From: Luteolibacter arcticus
GTDB taxonomy: Bacteria > Verrucomicrobiota > Verrucomicrobiia > Verrucomicrobiales > Akkermansiaceae
DNA: 64,000 nt
Reading direction: 5' to 3'
Assembly: GCF_025950235.1 (NCBI RefSeq)
Contig: NZ_JAPDDT010000005.1
Location: 186,001-250,000 of the forward strand
Positions 19,189 to 26,610 of the stretch are shown one piece after another. Numbering within the stretch: the stretch's first letter is position 1; each line of letters begins with the position of its first letter. The notes under the pieces are model-generated. The model saw only the letters and a list, made by a program, of their open reading frames with translations. It was not told where the DNA came from and did not search any database. The translations under genes were made by a program, and so were the position numbers.

Positions 19189-19267
19189 GGTCGGGAGGAT
19201 GACATGACATGCAGCGCCATCCCTCCCGGCGGCGCAAGTTTGATCCTCCGCTGGCCCCGTCAGCGTT

Positions 19268-21352
19268 CTACCAATAGTAGGTCACCGACGCGCGCAGGGT
19301 CCGAGGCTCGGCGGGGTGGAGATGCACGTCATCGATGCCCGCGGCAGGTTCGCCGGGAAGACGGGAGGTGTAGTAGTACTCGATGTCGTTGTCGGCGCGG
19401 TCGAAAAGATTGAGGCAGTCGATGGCGAAGTCCCAGTTTTCCAGGCGGTAGCCGACGCGGGCGTTAAACTGGAGCGAGTCCTCCGATTCGACCGTCTTGT
19501 CCGCGACCAAGGGACGCTCGGAGAAGTAGCGGGCGCGCAGGGTGCCGTAGGGTCCGGTCCTTTCGCCGAGGGTGATGCCGCTGGAAAGGATCAGGGGCAC
19601 TTGGTTTTCCACGAAGGCGCCCGCCGAGGTGTCGGTGAAGCGGCCTTCGGAAAGCGCGATTTCTCCATCCAGTGAGAACCACTCGTTCGGCCGCCAGTAG
19701 CCCGCGAGTTCGATGCCGTACCGATCGGTCGAGGGTCCGGCTTCGACGTTCCCGGCGTCGCCGACGTAAAGTAACTCCGACTCGCTATAGATATACCAAA
19801 TCGACGCGGTGAGGGTGAGGCAATCGCTCCACTGGTGACGCACGCCGAGTTCGCTGCCCCAGGTGCGGACCAGCGGATCGACGGGAGCCACGGGGGTGAC
19901 GCCGTCATTCGGATCGATGCGGGTGAAGAGTCCGCGCGCGTCATTCGAGTGGAAGCCACCGCCGAGATTCAGGTAATACTCGGTGTCGTTCCAAGGTCCG
20001 AAGATGAGGTTCAGCTTGGGCACGGCGATGCCGTCCCATTCGTTCCCGCTGTTGACGGGAGTGTCGCTGTCCACGTCGAAGTAGAAGGCATCGGCGCGCA
20101 GCCCGGCTTCGGTGCGGAACCAATCGTTCCACTTCGTGTGAGCAGCGGCGAAGACGGAGTAGTTACCGGTGAAGACATCGTCGTTGCGGATTGGGTTCAC
20201 ATCGGCGCGAGCCTTGGTGCGGGCGAGCTCCAGATCCCAGATCACGTCATTGCGGGACTGAAAGCCGATGGTGTAGTCGGTCTCCGCACCGAAGAGGCTG
20301 CGATTCTCCAGCGTGGCGGAGATTTCACCGCCGAAGAAGACCCGCTGGTCGGACTGGCGGAATTGGTCGCCATTGACCGGATCGTCGAGGAAGTAGGTGA
20401 AGTTCGAGTAGAGATCGAGGTCGTAGTAGCCTGCGTAGGCATTCGCGCGCCAGCGAACGTCATCGCACAGGCGGCCCCAGTTCATGGAAAGCGAGTAGCG
20501 TTGCGACTCGCCGCCATTGGTGGGATCGAGGAAGCCATAGCGATCGATCTGTCCGGAAAGGATCGCGCGCTCCGGGATCTGGTCGCTGGAGGTCCACTCC
20601 GCCTGATAGCCCAGCAGAGTGACATCGAAATAGTCGTCCTCGTTGCCGGTGCTCCAGCGGACCAGGCCATTGAAGCGGTGGGCGTCTTCCTCCAGGATCC
20701 AAGGGCCGTTGTAGTAGGTGGCTTCCGCCCCGAAAGTGAGGACGCCATTGCCGGCCTTCACCGAGTCGCCGAAGACGCCGCGGAAGTATTCGTCTTCCCC
20801 GATCGTCACACTGGCGAAGCCGCGGTCGAGCGCGTTCACCAGCGAGAACTCGGCGGAGCCCGCCGTGGTGAGGTCGCCCATGCGGGGATCGAAAGGACCT
20901 TTCTCATAGTCCAGTTGTTGGACGAACTCGGGGATCAGGAAGTTCATGTCCGCGTAGCCTTGGCCGTGGCCATGGGCCCGGTAGTTCGCCGGCATGCCAT
21001 CGACGAAGATTCCGAAGTCGGTGCCGTGGTCGAGATTGTAGCCGCGGACGAAGTACTGATTCGCCTTGCCGCCGCCGGCGTGCTGGGTGACCACCATGCC
21101 GGGGACGACTTCCAAAAGCTCGCCACGCCGCAAGTAGGGACGGTCCAGCAGCTCCTCGCGGTCCGATTGGCCCTTCGAGGCGGAATCGGCTTCGCCGAGC
21201 AGGTTCTCCGCCTTGCCGGTGACGACCAGCGGTTCGAGGGCGTCCTGGGCGGAAGCCGCGGCGGTGAGGAAAGCGAGGGCCGCGAAGGACTGTCGGAGCG
21301 GGCAAGAGGAAAGGATCACGCCGCTGAAACGAAAACGGGCGGCGGATCCCAC
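19268..21352 (-). CDS. TonB-dependent outer-membrane receptor
   Basis: A 694-residue receptor (GTG start at 21352; a second GTG at 21319 is possible). After a signal peptide (FAALAFLTAAASA) comes a short EPLVVTGKAENLLG TonB-box-like lead, then a plug domain (~50-165: RRGELLEVVPGMVVTQHAGGG, YFVRGYNLDHGTDFGIFVDGMP, HGHGQGYADMNFLIPE) and a 22-strand-type barrel ending in an aromatic residue (RASVTYYW). The plug contains a small His cluster (RAHGHGQG). It is the last gene of a four-gene operon, 10 nt after the ECF sigma gene. This links it to the metal-sensor cassette upstream; the ligand may be a metal chelate, but that is inference. Confidence 0.92.
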   Translation of the reverse strand: MGSAARFRFSGVILSSCPLRQSFAALAFLTAAASAQDALEPLVVTGKAENLLGEADSASKGQSDREELLDRPYLRRGELLEVVPGMVVTQHAGGGKANQYFVRGYNLDHGTDFGIFVDGMPANYRAHGHGQGYADMNFLIPEFVQQLDYEKGPFDPRMGDLTTAGSAEFSLVNALDRGFASVTIGEDEYFRGVFGDSVKAGNGVLTFGAEATYYNGPWILEEDAHRFNGLVRWSTGNEDDYFDVTLLGYQAEWTSSDQIPERAILSGQIDRYGFLDPTNGGESQRYSLSMNWGRLCDDVRWRANAYAGYYDLDLYSNFTYFLDDPVNGDQFRQSDQRVFFGGEISATLENRSLFGAETDYTIGFQSRNDVIWDLELARTKARADVNPIRNDDVFTGNYSVFAAAHTKWNDWFRTEAGLRADAFYFDVDSDTPVNSGNEWDGIAVPKLNLIFGPWNDTEYYLNLGGGFHSNDARGLFTRIDPNDGVTPVAPVDPLVRTWGSELGVRHQWSDCLTLTASIWYIYSESELLYVGDAGNVEAGPSTDRYGIELAGYWRPNEWFSLDGEIALSEGRFTDTSAGAFVENQVPLILSSGITLGERTGPYGTLRARYFSERPLVADKTVESEDSLQFNARVGYRLENWDFAIDCLNLFDRADNDIEYYYTSRLPGEPAAGIDDVHLHPAEPRTLRASVTYYW

Positions 21353-21362
21353 GGGAAATTTT

Positions 21363-21971
21363 TCACCCGCCCTCTTTTTCCCACCACTCTGCGAGCCGCT
21401 GGCGGGCGCGGTAGAGGCGGCCCTCGATTGCGCGCTCGGAGCATTTCAGGATCGCCGCGCATTCGCCGTGGCTGAGGCCGTCGAGGCAGGAGAGGATGAG
21501 CACGGTGCGGAACTTTTCCGGCAGGGCATCGAGACCGCGGTCGAGCTTGGCTAGGTCGTTGTCACGCATCGACGCCTCGTCCGGGGTGGCCCGGTGGCAA
21601 GGCGGCTCGTGGTCATCCAGCGGGACGATGACCCGGCCGCGTGCGGTGGGCCGGGCTCGCAGTCGGTCGCGGCAGAGATTGAGTGCGATCTGGAACAGCC
21701 AGGTGCTGAGCTGTGCCCGCGGCCGAAACCGCGGCAGCGCCCCATGGGCACGGATGAAGGTATCCTGACAGGCCTCGCGAGCGTCACCAGCATCGCGCAG
21801 ATGGTGAAAGCAGAAGTGATAGACACGCTGCTGGTGGCGCTCCACCAGGGCGCGGAAGGCCTGCGGACAACCGCCTCGCGCCGCCTCGATCCATGCCTGC
21901 TCCGCAGCCGCTTCCGGCACCGGGGACACGGGCAAGGCGGCGAGGATGCTAGCGAGGGAGGAGGCTGTCAT
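21363..21971 (-). CDS. ECF-type RNA polymerase sigma factor (CnrH-like position)
   Basis: A 202-residue sigma-70-family factor with region 2 at ~38-105 (FRALVERHQQRVYHFCFHHL ... STWLFQIALNLCRDRLR) and region 4 at ~145-198 (LDALPEKFRTVLILSCLDGLSHGECAAILKCSERAIEGRLYRAR). The length and lack of regions 1 and 3 are typical of the ECF group. The start overlaps the end of the upstream metal-sensor gene by 23 nt and the stop lies 10 nt before the TonB receptor gene, so expression is coupled. The order matches cnrY-cnrX-cnrH, so it is probably released by the sensor and anti-sigma pair. Confidence 0.93.
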   Translation of the reverse strand: MTASSLASILAALPVSPVPEAAAEQAWIEAARGGCPQAFRALVERHQQRVYHFCFHHLRDAGDAREACQDTFIRAHGALPRFRPRAQLSTWLFQIALNLCRDRLRARPTARGRVIVPLDDHEPPCHRATPDEASMRDNDLAKLDRGLDALPEKFRTVLILSCLDGLSHGECAAILKCSERAIEGRLYRARQRLAEWWEKEGG

Positions 21972-22386
21972 GAGTCCACTGGAGAAGCTTCTCCGCCTGC
22001 GCGGGATCGAGGTGATCCTTCATCGCGAAAAAGTGATCGAGCGTCGCACGTTGGAGCGCGGCTTGGGCGGCATTCAGGCGGGAAAGCGCGGTCTCGATTT
22101 CCGGCGAGCCGGACTTTCCTTGGCGGACCGACGCTGCGAGTTCACGCCCGGCGATGGCGATCTCGCTTTTCAAGCGCTCCCGCTCGGTAGCGAAGGCGTG
22201 CTCGATCGGTTCCAAGGCGTCATGCTGCTCGTGGCTGAGTGCAAGCTGCTCGTGCATCCACTCGTGCAATTCCTGAGCTGGCAAGGCCGGGGGGGTCGAA
22301 GCGGTGCGGGTGACGAAGTACGACGTGCCTGCCGCCAACGCCACGGTGGCAAGGATCCATACAATACGGCTGCGCGTGGTGGTCAT
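21949..22386 (-). CDS. CnrX/Metal_resist-type periplasmic metal sensor
   Basis: A 145-residue protein with one N-terminal membrane anchor (residues 8-26) and an all-helical periplasmic domain. His41, His45, Glu62, His118 and Met122 fall at the same spacing as the Ni/Co ligands of Cupriavidus CnrX (His42, His46, Glu63, His119, Met123 from memory), in LHEWMHEQL, PIEHAF and DHFFAMKDHL. Family members sense Ni2+ or Co2+ and relieve the membrane anti-sigma factor. The start overlaps the stop of the 85-residue gene by 4 nt (ATGA) and the end overlaps the sigma gene. Extra His residues (52, 55, 63, 125) may broaden the metal range. Confidence 0.85.
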   Translation of the reverse strand: MTTTRSRIVWILATVALAAGTSYFVTRTASTPPALPAQELHEWMHEQLALSHEQHDALEPIEHAFATERERLKSEIAIAGRELAASVRQGKSGSPEIETALSRLNAAQAALQRATLDHFFAMKDHLDPAQAEKLLQWTHDSLLPR

Positions 22387-22640
22387 CGGGCGGCAAAGGC
22401 CGGGCTGCTGAACATCGGCATCGGCGGCGGATGGGGAGAAGAATTTGCCGGCTCGGTGAAGAGCCCGGTGGCCGCTGCGGTCAGGATGGCCGCTGCGCCG
22501 AGTCCGATCCAGTCGCGCGGCCGGATGACCGGATCCCCCGCTTTCAGCCGGGCCATCACCCCGTCAGCGAAGTCCGCGGGCAGTGCTTCCGGCCGTGACT
22601 GCCGGGCCTGGGCGAGCGCTTGCTTCAACGAACCGTTCAT
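22383..22640 (-). CDS. Small single-pass membrane protein, probable anti-sigma factor (CnrY-like)
   Basis: An 85-residue protein starting at ATG 22640. Residues 1-45 are a soluble helical segment (MNGSLKQALAQARQSRPEALPADFADGVMARLKAG) that would lie in the cytosol, followed by one transmembrane helix (IGLGAAAILTAAATGLF, ~46-62) and a Pro-rich periplasmic tail. The size and one-helix layout match CnrY-type short anti-sigma factors, which hold the ECF sigma with a cytosolic peptide. It is the first gene of the four-gene operon and overlaps the sensor by 4 nt. Assignment is mainly by position and topology, since such peptides have little sequence conservation. Confidence 0.75.
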   Translation of the reverse strand: MNGSLKQALAQARQSRPEALPADFADGVMARLKAGDPVIRPRDWIGLGAAAILTAAATGLFTEPANSSPHPPPMPMFSSPAFAAR

Positions 22641-22713
22641 AGGCCCGACAGCCTAACCCGCGGGTCGGTCCCGGCGAGCCGAAATGCCCCAATCCTGCCG
22701 CCGGATGCCACAG

Positions 22714-22970
22714 GGAATTAATACCAATGCCTTTAAGGATTGGACGCTCGGAGAGGGAACCGAGGATCAGGTTGGGATTGATTTACCGCGGATTGCGCGG
22801 ATAGCACGGATAGCACGGATAGCACGGATGGAGAAAGTAGCACCGGGAGCAATAGCCGGGAGCTTGAAGGCATCTGGTTCGATATCTTCAATATCTCTTA
22901 TTATCAGCGATATCCGCGTAATCCGCGGTGATGCTTTTTTCCAGTCCTTAAAGGCATTGGAATTAATACC
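22714..22970. repeat. 257-bp imperfect palindromic element with 30-bp inverted ends (MITE-like)
   Basis: The left end 22714-22743 (GGAATTAATACCAATGCC...) and the right end 22941-22970 are inverted copies differing at 3 of 30 positions. Inside them is a second inverted pair: CCGCGGATTGCGCGGATA (from ~22788) against TATCCGCGTAATCCGCGG (to ~22928). Three tandem copies of the 9-mer ATAGCACGG sit at 22801-22827. It fills most of the 416-bp gap (22641-23056) between the metal-sensor operon and the divergent pyrophosphatase gene. No ORF inside looks coding. The rest of the gap should hold the two divergent promoters, which I could not place. Confidence 0.75.
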
Positions 22971-23056
22971 GATTGAGAAAACCCCGGGGATGTTTCCGTT
23001 GGATCGCACGCGGTGTGGGCACGGCTCATGCTCGCCGCTGGGAAACCCGCTCCCTC

Positions 23057-24688
23057 ATGACCTCCGCCGAAACCCCTTTGATGGTCATCGGGCACAAGAA
23101 TCCCGATACGGATTCGATCTGCTCGGCGATCGCCTATGCCCACTACAAGCGGGAGGTCGCCGGTGTTCCGGCCGTGCCCTACCGCGCGGGCAGCTTGAAT
23201 CCTCAGACGGCGTTCGTCTTGGAACACTTCGGGGTGCCGCATCCGGAGCTGGCGACCACCTTGCTGCCGCAGCTCTCGGACATCATGATCCAAGGGCCCG
23301 ACCTGCTGCTGCTGACGGAAGACGACACGATCGGCACAGCCCAGGAAATCATCACCCAGCGGCGCTTCGCCTTTCTCCCGGTCATCGGCAGCGAGGGGAA
23401 GTATGCCGGCAAGATTTCCTCACTGCGGCTCGCGGGGCTGTTAGGCGACCTTGCGGATCTCGGCCGCGGGCCGGAGCTGTCACTTTGCTTCCGGAGCTTC
23501 GTCGAGTCGATCGCGGGAAAGGTTGTCTGCGGCGAGCCGCCGGCGACATTCCACGGGAGGGTCTGGCTCCCCGGTCTCGGCGAGTCGTCGCCGGATAGTG
23601 CCGCGCCATCGCTGGCCGTCTTGCCTTCCAGTGGCGAAGTCCATGCCATCGACAAAGCGGACGTCCTCGTAATCTGCGGCACCGATGATCTGGACGCGGA
23701 TCTAACAGCCATGCTCCGGACGCGCGCGGATTGCGTTGTGACCACCACGCTTCACGCGCTTGAGGTCAGCACGCGCCTTTGCTTGTCGCGACCGCTGCGG
23801 GACTTCATCGAGCGCCAGTATCCGACCTTCAAGCCCTATGACCTGGTGCGCGACGTTCAGAAGGAAATCCGCAAGTCGAACGAGGGCGGCTTCAGTGTGG
23901 TGGATGATGATGGCTACATCCGCGGCGTCGTCACGCGCCTGAGCTTCCTCACGCCGTGGCGTTTCCGTGTGGCGCTGGTGGATCACAACGAACCTTCGCA
24001 GTGTGTCGATGGGATTGAGGAAGCCTGCATCGAGGAGATCATCGATCACCACCGGCTCGGCCATCGCAGGACCGACCAGCCGATCACCTTCATCAACAAG
24101 GTCGTCGGCTGCACCGCCACCATCATCGCGGAGATGTATCGCAATGCCCGCTGCGAACCGCCGCCAGCCATCGCGGGCCTGATGCTCGCCGCGATCTTGT
24201 CAGACACGGTGATCCTGCAGTCTCCCACGACCACGCCGCTGGATCGCGAGATGGCGGACTGGCTGGCGACGCTCGCGAACGAGGATGCCGCAGCGTTCGG
24301 CGCGACGATGTTCGCAGCCGGTTGTGCGGTGGATGGCATGGAGCCGGGCACGGCGGTGCGCCAGGATCTAAAGATCTATGAGGAAGGAGGCTGGAAGCTC
24401 GCCGTGAGCCAGATGGAGACAGTCGGCTTCGATGTGTTCAAGGGTATGAGCGAAGATCTCGCCGCGGAACTCGATCGCGCCCGCGAGGAAGGATCGTGCC
24501 ATTTCAGTTGCCTCATGGTCACCGATATCACCAGCAGCACCAGCCTGCTGCTATGCAGCGGCGAAGGGAAAATCATCGACGCCATCACATACCCGCGGGT
24601 CGGCGAGAACCTCTTCGAGATGGCCGGCGTGCTTTCCCGCAAGAAGCAGATGATGCCCTACTTCGCGGAGCTGCTGCGGCAAGGGTAA
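23057..24688 (+). CDS. ppaC: Manganese-type (family II) inorganic pyrophosphatase with regulatory insert
   Basis: A 543-residue DHH-family pyrophosphatase from ATG 23057, hydrolysing PPi to phosphate. Catalytic motifs are GHKNPDTDS (12-20), VDHNEP, IIDHHRLGHRRT, and the C-terminal DHHA2 domain with the substrate-binding SRKKQ. The ~310-residue core is split by a regulatory insert (~residues 60-300) with CBS-like segments (DTIGTAQEIITQRRFAFLPVIG; FSVVDDDGYIRGVVTRLSFL) and a DRTGG-like middle part, as in CBS-pyrophosphatases regulated by adenine nucleotides. It is monocistronic, divergent from the metal-sensor operon across the palindromic element. Confidence 0.92.
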   Translation: MTSAETPLMVIGHKNPDTDSICSAIAYAHYKREVAGVPAVPYRAGSLNPQTAFVLEHFGVPHPELATTLLPQLSDIMIQGPDLLLLTEDDTIGTAQEIITQRRFAFLPVIGSEGKYAGKISSLRLAGLLGDLADLGRGPELSLCFRSFVESIAGKVVCGEPPATFHGRVWLPGLGESSPDSAAPSLAVLPSSGEVHAIDKADVLVICGTDDLDADLTAMLRTRADCVVTTTLHALEVSTRLCLSRPLRDFIERQYPTFKPYDLVRDVQKEIRKSNEGGFSVVDDDGYIRGVVTRLSFLTPWRFRVALVDHNEPSQCVDGIEEACIEEIIDHHRLGHRRTDQPITFINKVVGCTATIIAEMYRNARCEPPPAIAGLMLAAILSDTVILQSPTTTPLDREMADWLATLANEDAAAFGATMFAAGCAVDGMEPGTAVRQDLKIYEEGGWKLAVSQMETVGFDVFKGMSEDLAAELDRAREEGSCHFSCLMVTDITSSTSLLLCSGEGKIIDAITYPRVGENLFEMAGVLSRKKQMMPYFAELLRQG

Positions 24689-24742
24689 CGGTGCTTTGCT
24701 TCGAAACGTAGACGTCCAAGCCGGGGTTTGGGCGAAGAAATG

Positions 24743-24838
24743 GAACCGCGAAATTGCGCGAAAACACGCGAGATTTGTTAGAAGCAAGATCTTCTCCTGC
24801 CTTTAGATTTCGCGCTCTTTCGCGTAATTTCGCGGTTC
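24743..24838. repeat. 96-bp inverted-repeat element rich in CGCG
   Basis: The left arm 24743-24771 (GAACCGCGAAATTGCGCGAAA...) and right arm 24810-24838 are near-perfect inverted copies of ~29 bp around a 38-nt centre. It lies in the 240-bp gap between the pyrophosphatase gene and the convergent KH-domain gene and lacks a T-tract of terminator type. The style (CGCGAAATT runs in a large dyad) resembles the core of the 22714 element but the sequence differs. Confidence 0.7.
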
Positions 24839-24928
24839 ACTTAAAACCTCCGACTCGCCCGAAAAGCTGGAGCCGTTTGTTGGGAATCAGCGACTGGGAA
24901 ATTTCGAAAAAGGCTCAACCGAACCCAC

Positions 24929-25582
24929 CTACTCCGCGTCGCTCTCCCGCAGGCTCTCGGTCAGTTCTTCCTCATGGGAAAGGATCTGGAGCAGCACGTG
25001 GACGCCCTCCCCGGCGGCGGTGCCCTTGAGCATGTTCCGCATCGCCGAGGCCGTCTCGCCGTCCCGGCCCACCAGCAGCTTCTGGTCCTTTTGGGTGACC
25101 ACGAGCCGGAATCGCATCACGCCGGGGGCGATCTCTTGCACCCGGATCTGGGCCCGCCCGGGTTCCTCGATGAGGTTCGCCGCCACGAACTGGAGGAAGT
25201 TCTTCAACCGACTGACGAGGTCTTCCATTTCCTCGGGGCCGGGGCCCTTTCCGAGCGCCTCGCCGGTGAGCTCGGGCAGAGGCATGTAGTCGTCGGTCTT
25301 GGCCAGGGCGTCCCTGAAGTCCCACTCCATCACCTTGTAGTGGGCGATCCGTTTCATCCACCCGACCACATCGACTTCCTGGTGGGCGAGCTTGCGCACC
25401 GCGGGCAGGGTGTCCTTGAAATCCCACTCCACCACCTTGGTATTCCCCAGCCTGCGGAGGGACGACCCGATCTCGAGTTCCTTGAGGTCGGTGTTCAGAA
25501 GCTCCAGGAAGCCTCGGTCGGTCACGCGGGTGCGCCCGACCTGTCGGAGAGAATCCGTGGTTTCTGAAATGCGCTTCGGCAT
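24929..25582 (-). CDS. KH-domain RNA-binding protein with internal WDF repeat
   Basis: A 217-residue protein; ATG 25582 (MPKRISET) was chosen, with ATG 25621 as an alternative. The C-terminal ~80 residues form a KhpA-like KH domain (MRFRLVVTQKDQKLLVGRDGETASAMRNMLKG, where VGRDG stands for the GxxG loop). The N-terminal half contains a tandem repeat: NTKVVEWDFKDTLPA and, ~30 residues on, HYKVMEWDFRDALAK. KH proteins of this type bind RNA and act in ribosome or small-RNA processes; the repeat part is unfamiliar to me. It is convergent with the pyrophosphatase gene and upstream of nothing on its strand. Confidence 0.82.
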   Translation of the reverse strand: MPKRISETTDSLRQVGRTRVTDRGFLELLNTDLKELEIGSSLRRLGNTKVVEWDFKDTLPAVRKLAHQEVDVVGWMKRIAHYKVMEWDFRDALAKTDDYMPLPELTGEALGKGPGPEEMEDLVSRLKNFLQFVAANLIEEPGRAQIRVQEIAPGVMRFRLVVTQKDQKLLVGRDGETASAMRNMLKGTAAGEGVHVLLQILSHEEELTESLRESDAE

Positions 25583-25724
25583 CGGATCTCGTGGGTTATC
25601 TTTCCCAGCGTTATTGATCATTCGGGGAGGCGAACTTTCAGGTAGAATTGCCCGAATGGCCCGCGGATGGCAAGCATGGGCCGACCGTCGGTTTTCGTGA
25701 CGAAATCGTTTACAGCCGGATCCC

Positions 25725-26174
25725 TCACGCCCCGGGCGGTGGGAGAAACTCCAGACCGTAGCTGGCGGCGATGGCCATGACCCGCGGGAGATCCTGTTGC
25801 TCCTCCGCACTCAGCGCCCCGACTTCCTCGAAGAATCCCTCGAAGCCCGCGGGAGTGATGGTGCACATCAGCCGGCCCGGCTCGGTGCCGAGGTAGCGGT
25901 AACCGTGGGGGATACCGCGCGGCGCGAAGATCGTGGTGCCCTTGCCCGCGATGAAGGTCTTGTCGCCGACGGTCCACTCGTATTCCCCCTCCAGCACTTG
26001 GAAGGTCTCGTCCTCGCGATGGTGAATGTGGGGCGGCGGGCCGCTGCCGGTCACATCATGCGATTCGGCCACGCCGACGATGCCGCCGGTGTCGCTGCCG
26101 CGCAGCCGGACCACCATCGGGATCCCGAGGATGTTCAAATTCGTGCCTTCGGAAGGAATGACCAGTGGGTTCAT
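25725..26174 (-). CDS. Cupin-domain protein
   Basis: A 149-residue single-domain cupin from ATG 26174 (MNPLVIPSEGTN); the longer frame upstream looks non-coding. Motif 1 is PPPHIHHREDETFQVLEGEYEW, giving His, His and Glu metal ligands, and motif 2 is GIPHGYRYLGTEPGRL with the last His. A C-terminal helix (GALSAEEQQDLPRVMAIAASYGLEF) matches the quercetinase or pirin-like cupins that bind Fe, Mn or Ni. The substrate is unknown. It lies 142 nt upstream of the KH gene on the same strand. Confidence 0.88.
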   Translation of the reverse strand: MNPLVIPSEGTNLNILGIPMVVRLRGSDTGGIVGVAESHDVTGSGPPPHIHHREDETFQVLEGEYEWTVGDKTFIAGKGTTIFAPRGIPHGYRYLGTEPGRLMCTITPAGFEGFFEEVGALSAEEQQDLPRVMAIAASYGLEFLPPPGA

Positions 26175-26345
26175 GAGGGGCGGGAGTTCCGGGAATAAGA
26201 ACAAGGTCGCGATCCATCCCGGACGAATCGACCGCTCCTGAAAAGTGATGAGGTCCGGCGGCGACGGCGAGCACTTCTTTGCAACGTGACGGCCACCGTT
26301 CTTCGCGGCTTGTCCCACTTCCTTCCAAAGGCTAGACCGGCCTCG

Positions 26346-26489
26346 ATGAAAATCTTCCTGAAGACCGCCGCGGTCGCGATCCTGTTCATCAGTCTCTCCG
26401 GATGCCTCACCAAGCGAACCGTCACCCGTGGGGGTAACACGGTCAGCGAGGGCTATCACTTCAAGCGCCCTTTCAAGGACGACAATTAG
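26346..26489 (+). CDS. 47-residue lipoprotein
   Basis: ATG 26346 starts a short protein with a good lipoprotein signal (MKIFLKTAAVAILFISLSGC, lipobox LSGC) and 27 residues after the Cys (LTKRTVTRGGNTVSEGYHFKRPFKDDN). It is too small for a domain. Small lipoproteins of this kind are common as outer-membrane or entericidin-like peptides. It lies between the divergent cupin gene and the SHD1-metalloprotease gene. Confidence 0.6.
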   Translation: MKIFLKTAAVAILFISLSGCLTKRTVTRGGNTVSEGYHFKRPFKDDN

Positions 26490-26610
26490 AACGGATCGCG
26501 GGTGGGCGCGAGACGTCCCCAGCCGTGCGTCCCCTCATGGCTCCTAACAGCCGGGAAATGCCTTGGCCCGGCCATTCCGTGGTCGGTAGCCTCCTCCGCG
26601 CGCGAGCATC

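Noticed and set aside
19835..21475. Plus-strand frame of 546 codons opposite the TonB receptor
   Set aside because: Antisense shadow of a clear receptor gene and the sigma gene end.
22801..22827. Three ATAGCACGG units as a possible CRISPR-like array
   Set aside because: The units are 9 nt long and without spacers; they are part of the palindromic element.
22684..23598. Plus-strand frame of 304 codons across the palindromic element
   Set aside because: It reads through the repeat (IARIARIARI) and then runs in another frame of the pyrophosphatase gene.
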